64,000 bases of DNA from Aphis gossypii (GCF_020184175.1 NW_026083234.1:19279-83278), one strand, 5' to 3'. Shown: positions 21,376 to 34,684, numbered from the stretch's first letter. A program made the numbers and translations. Notes: generated by a model not told the origin, from the letters alone.

Positions 21376-22400
21376 CTGTCGATTAATTTTACATTAGTTA
21401 TTTCATCAGATTCGTCAAAAATATTTTTTAAAATATGAAGTCTTTTCAAATACATTATTTTTGAACTTCCGTGAATAGCCAAGTCTTTACAAAACTGGAG
21501 TAATTCATTTTTCTCTGTGTTAATAAATTGTTGATATTGGTTATTATCAATGTAAGCCATAGTTATAATGACTGCAATCGAGTCAAAAGGGCAAGTGTTA
21601 TGCAATAAATACCTTTGCTTTGAGATTTTTAGTGGCGTGGTTATATTTCCATTTATAAGCAGAGTATTTGAACTCGTTGTCTTTTGTGTCAATATATGTT
21701 CAATTTCTGGCACTACATCCATATATGTGGTCATTCGTAATTTTTTTCTCTTAATGGGCTTTTTATTAATATTTACTTCAATTTCATTATTATCTCCCAA
21801 TCCTCGCCAATTATCAAATGCATCCATTTCATTTGTACCTTCTGATATTTCTGATATTTCCGACACTTCTGAATCACTACCTTCATCCAAATTTTCAAAT
21901 AATGATCGTTTTATATTTTTTTCTGGTGATTTTTTATCTACAGTTATATCGTCAAGTGTATTTTTTACAGGTTCGGTGCTTAAATCATGCCTTTATTGTT
22001 TACTTCTGAAAAGTTTAGTGTTGCTGTCTATAGCTTTCAGATGCTTAATCACAAATCTGTCAGCGGTCATTGGTTGAACTTCGTAACGAAGTATTTTTCG
22101 TTTTAAGTCACCAAAATCACTCTCTACTGAAGCTGAAGTGGGAGTATCATAAATTGAGTTAAATGATATTTTCATAACATTTGTCCATAATGGAAAGTCT
22201 TTACATACACGTAAAATATCTTTTGCGAGGTTGGGAGCCCAGTAACCCGATAAACTTGTTCCTATTACTTTTGAATTGTTTAGACTTTCTTCTTCAATTG
22301 TTCTTAAAAATTCTGGGATTCCTTCAGATTCTCCGTCTTCATCATCACTCTCGGTAATATAACTTTCTTTATTTTCTTCTATTTCTTCACCATTAATATC
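21376..22400 (-). pseudogene. DDE transposase/USP-like gene, downstream part
   Basis: Continues the gene at 34888-36557 across the hAT insertion in the same frame (GITLN then DINGEE). Motifs: GYWAPNLAKDIL, FPLWTNVM, SASVESDFGDLKRKIL (candidate third catalytic Glu) and MTADRFVIKHLKAID. An in-frame TAA follows near 21992, then an acidic Ser/Glu stretch. Finally RYLLHNTCPFDSIAVIITMA resembles the catalytic-Cys box of ubiquitin-specific or related papain-fold proteases. The frame then runs into the 21122-21363 MITE array, so the His part of the protease is lost here. The corresponding His box exists in the related copy at 61845-62624. Fusion of DDE and protease domains is inference. Confidence 0.55.
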
Positions 22401-22408
22401 ATTTAGAG

Positions 22409-25004
22409 CAGTGGCGGACTGGCTGGGGTGCAGGGGTGCTACAGCACCCCATGCCCTTGTTATACTTTGCCCTTTTACTTAAATACTTGATCTATGTAAA
22501 TTGTAATAACTATCATAGTTTTACGCTCTTGGAGTCTTTGGAGTATAACTATAATATTACAATACATATTTCCGTTAAATCCACTAGGGACGTAGGCTTG
22601 CGAGAATATCTAATGATGATATAATTTATTGTGCAGTTTATTATATTATTATCTTTATTGTATATAGTTGGCCATCAGAATTTGGTCTTCCTTATTCTCG
22701 AGTATACCGTATAGTACAGTTATAAATTATAATATTATATTTTCGTTTTATGAAATTAAATAATACAGTCATACAGACATACAGTCATGATTGTCGTCAG
22801 TTAGGTCGGATACTTTACTACCGATAATATTATTGTCTTTCAGGATTTTTTACTATTATGGGAGAAAACCTTAAATATAGGTAGTGGTAGTTTTGAGGGC
22901 AAAGCAAATGAGACAGTGGCTCACTAATAGCACAAATTTCGCTAATAATTTTTAATGCATTTATGATTTTATTTGAGAAAAATTCTTCTTTATTTCACTT
23001 TAATATGAATTATTATTTATTATATTATTGTACATTATTCCGTGTTTACTACCAAAAAATATCAATAAACCGATAAGAAATGCACAAAATAATATTATAA
23101 AAAAAAATTATAATATAGTATATAGTACGTAAACGAACGATGGTATTGCAGCAGACGACGATGTTTCAATATTATCAGAAAGTTAACCATACTATCTTAA
23201 ATCGTGCCATGTACAAATACTAAAAATAGATGTTGAAAACTGAAAAAATAATCATTTGTTATAACTTTTTATTGTCATTTAATATTGTCATTTATTTATC
23301 ATATTATATATAACATGTACATATATTAATATGTACATGTTATATATAATATGTATAAAACTAGATAATTATTTAATATTTTTATGTTTCTAAATTCCAT
23401 CTACACTGTTTAATTTTTATTATGAGAGAGGGGAATACATAATAATTCGCCTTACTAAAAAAATACAACCAAAACCGCCAATGCGAGTGAGTTTAATACA
23501 ATATATCCGTAATATTATTAAGTTATTTTTATAAATATTGTGTAGACCAGTTACGCACACAAGGGATTTGCTCGAACGCAATATTATGCAGTATTACAGT
23601 GCCTAATAGGAGCATGATTCTTTACGTTGGTATGTTCTCAACTTGTACGAAATATCACAGGCACTTTTTAATTGTTATTATTTATTAGTTATTAACATAG
23701 ATTAGACAAAACTTTATAGGTATAATCTGTTTTATTACCACGATAATATCTACCTATAATAATTATATGTGTTTATCGTGCGACGTACAAGCGGAACCTA
23801 CGTTTTTTTTTTTTTGTATTTACATTTTACGTTGAAAATTTGTCATATTACCTACTCCATATCTTTACGTGGTAAGTACTAAGTATGTTATATTAAATTG
23901 TTTAATTATTTTAAACATTTTTTAAATATAAAATTATATATTCGAAATTACATTTCTCTAACCTTTTTTGTACAGACTTAGGACTGTCTGTAGCATCAAT
24001 TCTATGTTGTATAAAAGTAGATTAAAAGTGTTGTTATTTTAAAATTAATAATATGGTAAAAACTGTCACAATTTTTTAGGTTAAAAATATAGTAGTCTAT
24101 AATATTATAATGGTCTGCCTGTTTAATGTTTAATTGTTAATATTTTTTGTGGTTATAATTTATAACTTGTTTAAGTTGTTTAATAATTACATTATTTATA
24201 TTTAATTGAATATAATATGCTTTACAAGTATTTTTACTAAGTACAGCAATATCGATCAACATTATTTTTCAAAGATTCGTGGAAACGAAATTTATATCTA
24301 TCGATAAGATATAAACTACGATTTTTTTCACTAAAATGAATGTATTTATTAGTTTTCATTTCATTAGTAATTAGAAAAAAAAGTAAAACACATAAAAATT
24401 AGAATTGAAATCCATAAGCAGTGATAGATTATAAATTATATTATTTATTATTATAAATATTATAGATGGCTATATATTAAAATATCTTAGAGAGGGTTTA
24501 AGCCCTCCTGAGCTCCCCCCTATTTAGGTAAATAATACTAATACAATTGTATTGATATATTTTATAGCCACATTTACTTAAATGGTAATCAAGTGTTTTT
24601 TTTTTTAAATTATAAATAATATAGGTAATTATTTAAATATTCATAGGTATCTTATATATTAAAGTATTATGTAAATATTATATAAGATTTTGAACACAAT
24701 TTTTTATCAAGTAATCCAGTTTAAAAAACAACATAAATAAATACATACAGATTATAATAATATAATATTAAAATATTTTAGTTTTTTATACAATGTTTTT
24801 TAACTTTTAACATTTATACAAGATAAATAATTTCTTATTAGGTAGTTTTAGCTATTTGCATTTTAGGTATCTATTGTTGAAAGTTAAAAAAACATTTTAT
24901 TAATTTTTCTATAATTGAAAGTTGAGAATGATTTACTTTTTTTATAACTAATAATTTTTGAATTGTTTTTCATAGTACTGTAAGTTGCTTATATCTGTAT
25001 CAAA
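22409..25004 (+). other. 5' non-coding part of hAT element
   Basis: 2.6 kb of AT-rich sequence between the left TIR and the transposase ATG. No protein family. It includes the hairpin at 23300-23353. Probably promoter, leader and intron. Confidence 0.6.
23300..23353. repeat. perfect 23-bp hairpin
   Basis: Arms 23300-23322 and 23331-23353 are exact reverse complements (core ataacatgtacat), separated by 8 bases (atattaat). Confidence 0.85.
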
Positions 25005-25737
25005 ATGGTAAAAGATAAGCAAAATAGTGGTGCTCAAAACAGAAATATTATAAATGAAGCTGCTAATGACAAAACACAAACAAAATTATTTTTTAAACCT
25101 ATTACTCAGTCTTCTTCTATATTAAATAATACAAATAGTTTGTGTAATAATATTGAAGATAATGTAGTTATTGAAACTATAATAAACAATAAATTTACTC
25201 ATGCTGTTCAAGAGGAAAATGACAATTTGATCAATAGCATAATATGTATCGATAATACTTCTGATAAAATTAATCATGATGTAGAATCTATGAGTTCTGA
25301 TAATTATTTAAACTGTGATGGTGTCTCAAACAAAGTTAATCTTATGGAATTATCTGCAGCTGAACAATATTTAGAGCAAAGTTGTAATTCTGAATCATAC
25401 AATAATGATAATACCTATAATTTTGAAACACTTTCTGATACAGCTGCTTTTATGGCTCCTTCAATTGAAGATAGTTTTAAATCAAAATTGAAATTTTTAG
25501 ATCAACATCTAATACAGCCAATTATCTTTAATCATAAAAAAGTCCCTTTTGATCCTAAAAAATTATACAACAGACAGATGGCAAACGGAGAGATTGTTGA
25601 AAGAAAATGGATTTCTTATCAATTTTATACAAATAAAATATTTTGTAGTACATGTATGGCATTTTCTAAGGATATATTAAATTCTTTTGTTAAAGGTATA
25701 TTTGTTAATCTTAAAACCGTATACAATAAAGTACTAA
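25005..25737 (+). pseudogene. hAT transposase, N-terminal part
   Basis: ATG at 25005. Asn/Asp-rich leader, then IQPIIFNHKKVPFDPKKLYN-type sequence and WISYQFYTNKIFCSTCMAF, a TTF-type zinc finger region typical of ZMYM1-like hAT transposases. The frame is cut at VYNKVL by the Harbinger insertion and resumes at 31871 with KHEKSVLHKDACE in the same frame. Confidence 0.85.
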
Positions 25738-26076
25738 AGTGCATTACACACTAGGCGATTCGAACGCGCGCGTCCGCGCGTTTCGAACGACGCGATTTGA
25801 TCGCTTAAAATAAAACAGCCGTTTTAGTATGGTTATATTCACACTGATAAAATACGCGCGCGTTCTGCCGCGTTCGATCGCGTTGAAACGCGCCGGTTTA
25901 ATTTTGGGCATCTGATCGCACGAACGCTCAAAATTAAACCATGTATTTCCAATGTTATTATTCACATTGGGCGTTTTACCCGCCGAAACGTCGCGTTTAT
26001 TTTATATTTTACGATTTCATTCATCATTTGTGTTTTACATTTCATTGATGATTCACGTATTCATAATTCATATACA

Positions 26077-29000
26077 ATGTTCGATAACGAAGCTTTCATT
26101 ATTGAAGTTTCTAACGAGGAAAGCATATGGAATATAGGTAAGTTTCGAGTTATTTATCATGTGTAAATTCATAGTTTAATAATTATTATCAGGACTAATA
26201 ACTTATAGCTCTAAAAAAAGTTATTATAAGCTTAATAATATGCTCTAAAAAATGTTCATGTAAGCGATTAAATATGCAAATACTAAAATATGCGAAAAAA
26301 CATTTGTATAAGAAAAATATCTAGCTTTTATTATATAAAAAAAAAATTATTGTGATAAAAATTTTAAATTATAAATTATAAATATTTTTATACATTTTAC
26401 CTATATTTACCATATATTTAAACTTTAAAAATAAATCCCAGTCCAACACTACAATCATAATGGTTTCCTTACAGTTATTAATAATATCAACATATTAATA
26501 TTCTATATTAATATTATTCTTTATTATATTATATATAATAATATTTACTGTATCATAGACGATAGACATTTATAACTTGTGTTAGTGGTCGCTACGTCGC
26601 ACGTGGAAATAAGTTATGTTTATTATATAATATTAAAATTTAAAAGAATAAAAATTAATTAAGATGAATTAATTACTTATATAAATAATTAACATTTAAC
26701 ACGACTAAAATTTCCACTAAAATAAATAGGTATTATGCAAAAATAATGGAAAAATAGAGAAAAAAGCCAAAAAGCACTTATGCTTCGAAATATTATGCAA
26801 AAATATGCAACATAAAATTTCGTATTTAGCTTCTTAGTTATCTGAAACAAATTTATAGCTCATATAGATATCTCTAGGACAGTAGGAACTCTCAAAAAAA
26901 ATATGCAAATGTTAGAAGTTATGAGCACTGATTATTATAATATATATAATATATTTCAATTTAAGATATTAGAAATTGTAGAAACTTGAAATTTTTCACC
27001 AAATTTCATCAATTCCTATAGTTGTTAAAATTTTCAAAATATTTCAACAATTTTAAAGTTATTTATAAACGTTTGAAATTTTCCGTTTTTTTTAGTTTTT
27101 GATTCTCTAAATGTTAATAAAATTTTATTCGTTTGGTCTAAAAACTTGAAAATTTAATACAAGGTTCCTCATAAGTTAATATAATAGCAGTTTGAAAATA
27201 ATAAAAATTCATATGCACAAATTGTTTTTTATAACCATTTAAAGTTCAAATTTTGACAAAATTTGTTTAACTGAAAATTTACAAATTCTTTAGTTGTTAA
27301 AAATGTATAAAATTTTTAACTTTTATAGCTAAGGATTGAAAATTTGATACAAGGTTCCACGTAACATAATAAATCTAATTTGATTAATTTGGAATTTGTT
27401 TTACCTACATTTTTTTTAAAAATAATATAATTAATATATCATAAAATATCCTAGACTGAAAACTCGTCTCCGATCAGAATCATTTTTTGTATACAATGAT
27501 ATTATATCATTGTATACAAATTTAATACCATCCATTACAGTAATCCACTTCTAACGTACTGTACAGCAGAGCGATATCCACTTTTCCTCTTTTCTCCAAT
27601 GAAGATAATGTTATAATTTTAATTAACTAAGTTACGTTCATTATTTTCGTTATTTGCTTAAAACTGGTTAATAGATACTTATATGTGTACATTATACGGA
27701 CCTCCACCTATTTCAATTGTATTTGGAATGATTACCCAATATATATTATATTAATATATACCGATTTATTTAGAATCAAAATTATACCACGACAAAGTCG
27801 CTAAACATGTCAGCTGGACTAAAATAGCCAAAAAGTTTTTTGAAAATTTCGAAACAATTGATGAAAATGAAAAAAAGAAAAAAAGTAAGCAATTAATATA
27901 ACTTTATTTATTCATTAGACTTTGTTTAATATTAATAAACTGTATTTGTAAACACTTATAACTCATAAGTCATAATTAATATTACAAATTAAAATATGCG
28001 GATATTTAATATAATATTATAATATGTATAAGTAGGTACCACGCACTTTCACAATATATTAATTTCATATCACCCTTTTTTGCCAACTTAGTTCATGAGC
28101 CGGGTTGTTGAAATAATTAACAAAATATTCTCTCACGTCTTTTGCATTCGATGTGGAATTGCCTACTCCATTTCTTCGTGTTATATTTTCCATGTTACAA
28201 ATCTGAGCATCCTCAGAGTTGTACCCATCTCTTCGTCTGACAAAATTGTGCAAAACACAAGCCGCTTTTGTGATTGCAACCGCGAAATTCGGTTCAACTA
28301 ATAAAGTGGTATGAAATACTCTCCATTTATTAGAAAGTATACCGAATGAACATTCGATATTTTGTCTTGCTCTCGATAGGCGGTAATTGAATATACGCCT
28401 TTTATCGTTCAGACTTTTTCCGGGGAAAGGCCGTAAAAGATTAGTATGTAAAGCGAATGCTTCATCTCCAACCACAATAAACGGTTGAGGTATGCCTTGT
28501 TCATCTCCTGGCAAACAACGAGGTTGTGGAAAGTTAACTTTATTATTATATAATTTTTTACCGAATATGGATTTTTTGAAAATGTTGCAATCGCTTTCTT
28601 TTCCATATGACCCAACATCTATAACTCTGAAGCAGTAATTCGCATCACAAATAGCCATGAGTATTAAAGAAAAAAAATGTTTGTAATTATGATATAAAGT
28701 ACCGCTATTCGGGGGACATTGTAATCTAATATGTTTCCCGTCTACGGCACCAACACAGTTCGGGAATTGAGAATTAGTGTAAAATCCTTCTGATATTCCT
28801 AGCCAATCTTCTTCTGTTGGAGCAGCCATTTCTATGGGTTGTAAATGTGTCCATATCGCTTCGCATGTTTCTTGTATGATTTTCGCTATTGTTGACACGC
28901 CCATCAGAAAATCAAAATGAAGCGCAGAGAAACTGGTCCCAGTCGACAAATATCTAAATTAAATAACTCAAATAATTTCAAAATATATATTATAATAGGT

Positions 29001-31029
29001 TATATTATAATATAAAAAGAATATTTAATTAAAAAGAATACTTATTAAAAAGTTAAAAACTATTTAATTTAAATAATAATTAATGAATCATTATATTAAA
29101 ATTAAATCAATATTCATACAGTCCAGGAGTTACAAAAAAAATGGAAATCGTTCAGGGATAGTTATAGAAGAAAATGCGTTACAAAATCAGGTCAAGCAAA
29201 TGTAAAACAAAACAAATATGTTTACGGCAACATATTGGAGTTTTTACGACCCACAATGCAAAATCGTGTGTAAGCATAATTTATAATTAATTTAAAAGTA
29301 ACAAATGGATCCATTAAAGATTAACCTAATCGGTAGTTAGGTTAGTAGTTAGGTTAGTAGTTAAACATTAATAATTATTCTGTTATATATTAAACTAAAT
29401 TAATTTTTTTTTAATATTTCATTAATCAAACGTTTTATTGATTTTTTATAATATAATTTTAAATACTGCAGCTTGTTCTGACGCTTCACGAATGCGAGGA
29501 GCATATTTGTGTATATATGTTTTTACATTTATATATATATAGATTTTATATATATAAAAAAAAATCATTCGAATAAAATGTCATCTAAATAATCATATAA
29601 ATAAAATTTCATTCGAACAACGCTCAACACTGCCTATAAATTTAACACATCCATTACAGTGACTTTATTCACTTTTAGATTCTGAACGGAGTGATGAATG
29701 TATTGATTTTACAATGATGTGTGTTTTTTTTTTTTATTGTCTGTGTACAATCAGTACAGCATAACTAGTCGAAATAATGCTTCAATTTCAAACTTCGGGG
29801 GTGGTTTCCAATAACAAAGTGAATATCCTTGGTGCATTATAGAGGTGAAAATTAAACATTTTCCGACAGTTTTCAAAAAAAATCAAGTGACGGAAAAACG
29901 GGACCAGTTATTTAGAATGGCATTTTCTTTACATGATTTAATTTTCAAAATATTGTGAATTTTTTGGGCTATTTATAGACAACTGTATTTTCGATTTTTC
30001 TGATAATTTATTTTTCGAAGTGTCGATAAATTTTTTTGGATGAGTCAAAATACTTGAAAATTTATTACAAACTTTCTCATAAGTTATTCTTATAATGATT
30101 AAAGAATACATTGGCACGATTTTTTTTTATTAACATTTGAAGTTCAAATATTGACTAAAATTCGTCAAAATCATCTCCGTTCAGAATCTTTTTTTGTATG
30201 CAATGATACCTATCATTACATTCAAATTTAACACTTCTGTAATATATAATAGTGATCCATACGACCATACGGCACCTAATGTACAACAGAGCGATACCCA
30301 CTTACCCGCTTTTTTTTATATAAATCTTATGCTGTTAAAATGTTGATACCTAGTAATAGAAATATTACAGAATAATAGATTTTTTTTTTTTTAAGTAAGC
30401 ACACCAAAAAATTTATTGTAGATTTTAATAAAAAATATTTTATAAATAACAGGACTGAAAGTAATATTGAAGGAAGTGAAAGTGACGGTAGCGATGGAGG
30501 ATTAGAGGACCACGGAACAGGTTGTTCTTCCAAGGTGATGGAAGAAAACATTAATGAAGTTATGGAAAATAGTGACTGTGAAATCCAAAATACAGGGATG
30601 TCCAAAAAACGCCAAAAGACAACATTAAAATCTCCACCAAGTTTTGAAGAAAATTTATTAAGTATTTTGGAAAATAGACAACGAGTGCCAGATGATCCTG
30701 AAAAATCTTTTTTAATGTCCCTCCTACCACAAATTAAAACACTAACCGAAGATCAAAAAACCCAACTTTACGTTGAATTTCTGAATGCCATACAAAGAAT
30801 TAAACGTACATCTTATATTCCTACAGCAGCGCATGTACAAACGATACCACATAATCATTCTTATTCAAACTATTCCCGGGATCTCCATAACCCGTCTCCA
30901 CATTTTGAATATACTACTTCAACCACTACATCGCCAGACAGTCAAATTCACCAACCAAACATGTTGTATAATTATGCTTCTTCATCAACTACTCCACCTG
31001 ACGGATCTTATGGACCACGTTCATTTTAA
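26077..31029 (+). CDS. MADF-BESS DNA-binding partner protein of Harbinger 1 (spliced)
   Basis: Exons about 26077-26137, 27774-27884, 29122-29269 and 30453-31029, all with GT/AG borders and compatible phases. The first three encode an MADF/Myb-SANT-like domain: MFDNEAFIIEVSNEESIWN, KLYHDKVAKHVSWTKIAKKF, LQKKWKSFRDSYRRK and ILEFLRPTMQN. The last has an acidic stretch and a BESS-like motif near FEENLLSILENRQ and SFLMSLLPQIKTL, with a His/Tyr/Ser-rich tail. In PIF/Harbinger systems the Myb-like protein binds TIRs and helps the nuclease into the nucleus. No stop or frame break found. Nuclease exon 3 lies antisense in intron 2. Confidence 0.85.
26138..27773 (+). other. MADF intron 1 containing dispersed repeat
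   Basis: AT-rich. From about 26935 to 27610 it holds a diverged copy of the dispersed repeat family, ending with tcagaatcattttttgtat and tatacaatgatat. Otherwise no gene. Confidence 0.65.
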
Positions 31030-31649
31030 TAGTATGTAAAATGAAAAGTTAAATAAATAAGTACCTATAATAAATAAAGTTTTGTATTTATTACCTCAGT
31101 GTAACAGTAAGTCTTTCTTCTGAAGAGATTGGTACTCGTAAACCAGTTTCTTGTTTGGTCAAAGGTAGTCTAATCAATGATATCTGAACAAATTATTTTT
31201 TATCAATAATATAATATGTATAATATATACAGGTAAATAGGCATACTACTTATATTGGTTTTTAAGTAAGTACCTAATACCTATAGTATATTGGTTTTTA
31301 ATAATCATATAAATATAATTATAATTTAATATCCATATTATATTAATATAAATATATTATATAAATTATATGACTATTAAAAACCAATACGGCTAATAAA
31401 TTATATAAATGTTCTTACCAGCTCATCAAATGATGCAATTGACATTCGGTAATACTTAACAAACTCTTCTGGATAACTGCGTAATGCCATGAATGTGACC
31501 TGAAATTGACCTTCTTGTGGCCGTTTAAGGTTCAGCGGATGTACCCAATGGCGTCTCTGTTTTTTTGGTTTTGGTTTTTTATTTAATTCATTATTTTCGT
31601 ATAATGCATAAAGAACACACTCTGCTTCGATATCGTCTAAAATCTCCAT
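28065..31649 (-). CDS. HARBI1-like DDE nuclease of Harbinger 1 (spliced)
   Basis: Exons 31649-31419, 31183-31095 and 28953-28065 on the minus strand, with clean donors (GTAAGA, GTAATA) and acceptors. Exon 1 starts MEILDDIEAECVLYALYE and has WVHPLNLKRPQEGQFQ. Exon 2 reads PISSEERLTVTLR. Exon 3 holds the catalytic domain: CVGAVDGKHIRLQCP (Asp 1), VIDVGSYGKESDCNIF (Asp 2), GDEAFAL, and ARQNIECSFGILSNKWRVF (Glu), ending LHNFVRRRDG and the C-terminal LSWQKRVI. The full domain set and triad are present with no stops. It would cut and rejoin the TIRs. Confidence 0.9.
29690..30310 (+). repeat. dispersed repeat copy within Harbinger 1
   Basis: Shares acttgaaaatttattacaa, tttgaagttcaaatattga and the terminal tcagaatc...tatgcaatgata motif with 1-1275 and 60170-60870. 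It lies in MADF intron 3 and in the nuclease intron. Confidence 0.75.
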
Positions 31650-31870
31650 ATTGAAATGCTTTTACAACAGGCGTCTGCGTTAGACGACGATACGAGCAAT
31701 ACTAATTTAATTTGAAAACAATTTTGGCGCGCTCATTAGTTTGAATTTAGCTGCGTTCGCGCGTTCGAATCGCCTAGTGTGTACGTCTGATGCGATTGCG
31801 ATTTTAAATCGCGGCGTTTTTCAAAACGCGAACGCGGGCGTTCGAATCGCCTAGTGTGTAATGCACTTAA

Positions 31871-33491
31871 AACATGAAAAAAGTGTGTTACATAAAGATG
31901 CTTGTGAAACTTATCTAAGAGTATGTACAAATAATACTGTAGATGTACTACTAGGAAGTATGTATGACAAAGAAATTGAGAAAAATCGAATGGTCCTTCA
32001 TAGAGTAGTAGATATTATAATTGTACTTGCTAAACAAAATTTAGCATTTAGAGGACATCGTTATGAATCAATAACCAATTTAAGTAATAATCAAGATAAT
32101 TTAAATCATGGAAATTTTTTAGCTTTAGTCAAACTTGTTGCCAAGTATGATCAGGTTTTAAATGTTCACATTGAAGAAATAATGAAAAAAAAAAAAAATC
32201 AAAGAGTCGTGGAAGAGGTAATTTAGTTACTTTCTTATCTAAAACTACAGTTAATCAAATTATAAGAATTTTGGGTGAACAAATCCAAAATTCTATTGTA
32301 AAAGAAGTTACATATTCTGGCCAATTTTCATTAGAAATTGACTCGACTCAAGATGTTTCAGTAGTGGACCAATTAGCAGTTTGCTTGCATTATGTTTATA
32401 AAGGTGAAATTAAAGAACGGTTATTGAAAATGATACCTATTCAATTTAGTACTGGTGAAGCTCAATATACAATTGTGAAATCAACATTGCAACATTGCAG
32501 AGTTTGGGAATTGATGTGAAAAAATTAGTAGGGCAATCATATGATGGTGCCGCAAACATGAAAGGCGAATTTAATGGTCTTCAAACACATTTTAAAAAAG
32601 ATGCTCCCAATTCTATTTTTACACATTACCATGCACATGTCTTAAATTTAATTATTGGAGATGTAACTAAATGCAATATTGTTTCACAAAATTTATTTGA
32701 TTTACTTCAAAAAACTGCAGTATTATTTTCAGAATCACATAAAAGGACTGATGTTTGGAAACATATTTTATCTATAAATGAAAAAGGTTCAAACAAATTA
32801 AGAAAATTGCAAAAACTTGGCAATACTAGATGGAACTCTAAAGATGTTGCATTAAAGACAATTTTCCATTCATGGTCAGAAGACAACAATAAAAGAGACA
32901 GGTTTTTTTATCTCCTTATTTCTCTTCACACGTTGGGTTATGATGAAAAATATATCAAAGATACCAAGATGGCATCTGAAGCAAGAGCTTTACTAATTAA
33001 ATGGAGTTCATTTGAGAATATATTAGTGGCATTTATTTACTTAAAATTATTTTTTTTAACAACACCAGTGTCAAAATATTTGCAGACCGAAGGTTTAGAT
33101 TATATAATGGCTTGGAACAAAATTGTAAACTTAATGGAAGAAATGAAAAAATTTGTTCTTAGTTTTGAAGAAATTAAAGAAAAAGCAACTGAATTTGCTC
33201 ATGATATGTCAAATCGAGTTGAGGATATAGAAAATATATTTATTGAAGATAAATTACCTACTAGAAGAATTAAAAAGATCAAAAAGCAATCTGGAGAATT
33301 GTCAGATGACTAAATGTCTGTTTTTGATCAGAATAAAAGATTTAAAATTGAAGTATTTCAACGAATAAGTGATGTAATTTATATGGCTATTAAAGAAAGA
33401 TTCATGAATAATAATAAGCTATTTTGTGCTTTAGCATACTTAGATCCAAATCGCTTTGTAGATATTAATGATGGAAAATTAGACTTCACAG
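31871..33491 (+). pseudogene. hAT transposase, catalytic core
   Basis: Resumes the frame after the Harbinger. Motifs: NRMVLHRVVDIIIVLAKQNL and LAFRGHRYESI, TFLSKTTVNQII, FSLEIDSTQDVSVVDQLAV (catalytic Asp), LVGQSYDGAANMKGEF (second Asp) and THYHAHVLNLIIGD (the usual Cys before AH is His/Tyr), then GNTRWNSK. Lesions: frame change in the A run at about 32186-32200, an 8-bp tandem duplication (aacattgc) at 32483-32498 causing a frameshift, and an in-frame TAA at 33311. A donor follows at 33492. Confidence 0.88.
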
Positions 33492-33829
33492 GTATTCAAT
33501 TTTGACACAATTTATTATTATAATAAAATAACCAATTAATATATTTGATTAGCATTTAACTCCATATCAATATATTATGTAATTTGTTTGAAATGGATAT
33601 GACAACTTTTTAAATTATTTTAAAAGATAAAGATTTACTAATTAAAAAAAAACTAACAATTCTTACTTAATAGTAGATAATAATAAAACTATAACATATT
33701 TAATTATTAATTTATGGAAAAATTGTCAATGTTATGCTTATTTTCAGAATGTAAATTCATAAATCAGCACATAACACATTATGTTATAATTTTAAAATTT
33801 TGCTTATTTGCTTTTATAAAATATTTTAG

Positions 33830-33994
33830 ATAATGCTGTAAAAGAGCTTTGTGTGGTAGCCAAAATTAATTATGAAGAGTTACGCAGTGAATTATGTAAT
33901 TTCGCTTTAACATACAGTAGTATAATAAAATCAGTTGATGGTTCTATTATGTCACCTATTCACAGTGATGACGAAAAAGAATATTCAGATGCAG
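33830..33994 (+). pseudogene. hAT transposase exon
   Basis: Bounded by tatttag and gtattt. Frame reads KELCVVAKINYEELRSEL and DDEKEYSDA. Joins core and C-terminal exons. The 338-bp stretch before it and the 340-bp stretch after it are AT-rich introns. Confidence 0.7.
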
Positions 33995-34334
33995 GTATTT
34001 TTATAAATAAAAAATTAATCAATTTATTCATTAATTAATCAAGCACATTTATAACCATATACATTTTATAAAATTGATTTTATTTTTTTAATTTAAAACA
34101 ATAGTAAAACTAAATTTTTGTGAAAAAATGATTTTTTACTATTGTTTATTCTTAGTTTACTTTATTTTTTAAGTTTCTTTTGTTTCCTTCAATTAAAACC
34201 ATAACCTATTTAACTTAATATTCTAAAATAATATTTAATTATTTAATTTTGTCTTATTTTAACCAGTAATTTATTACATAAATTACCTAATCATATTAAT
34301 TAAACTTTATTAAATTTTTTTTTTATGACTGTAG

Positions 34335-34684
34335 AATATGGACATTTAAACCAAGATCAATTTGATGATGGCGAATTACCAAATGAAACTGATACACATA
34401 AAAAGTGCAATAATTGTGTGCCGTGCACTTTTAAAATGTTATACACCTTTAATCTTCACTCAGCGTCTTACTCTAATTTATATTTACTGTATAAGTATAC
34501 TTTAACATTAGCATGTACACAGGTATATTGTGAAAGGTCATTCTCAAAACTTAAGATTATAAAAACCCGGTTGAGAAGTTCTCTTTCTCAACAAAATCTA
34601 AACAATTTACTGCTTATAAGTATTGAGAATGATTTAATTCCTAAAGTAAGTGATGTGGTAGAATTAATGTTTTCAAAAAAGTAG
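34335..34684 (+). pseudogene. hAT C-terminal dimerisation (hATC) exon
   Basis: Acceptor gactgtag. Motifs YKYTLTLACTQVYCERSFSK and LKIIKTRLRSSLSQQNLNN form the hATC dimerisation region, with the Glu in CERSFS a candidate catalytic residue. Stop at 34684, about 195 bp before the right TIR end. Confidence 0.88.

Larger units (their letters stand above)
25738..31867. mobile_element. PIF/Harbinger transposon 1
   Basis: TIR begins AGTGCATTACACACTAGG and its reverse complement ends the element at 31867, with ~30 bp of perfect pairing. Flanking TAA on both sides (25735-25737, 31868-31870) is the TWA duplication of this superfamily. CpG-rich subterminal regions stand out from the AT-rich interior. 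Two antisense genes with interleaved exons lie inside: a plus-strand MADF-BESS protein and a minus-strand HARBI1-like nuclease. Both look intact by eye. Confidence 0.95.

Noticed and set aside
29325..29365. gttaggttagtagttaggttag repeats
   Set aside because: Degenerate and short; chance low-complexity is as likely.
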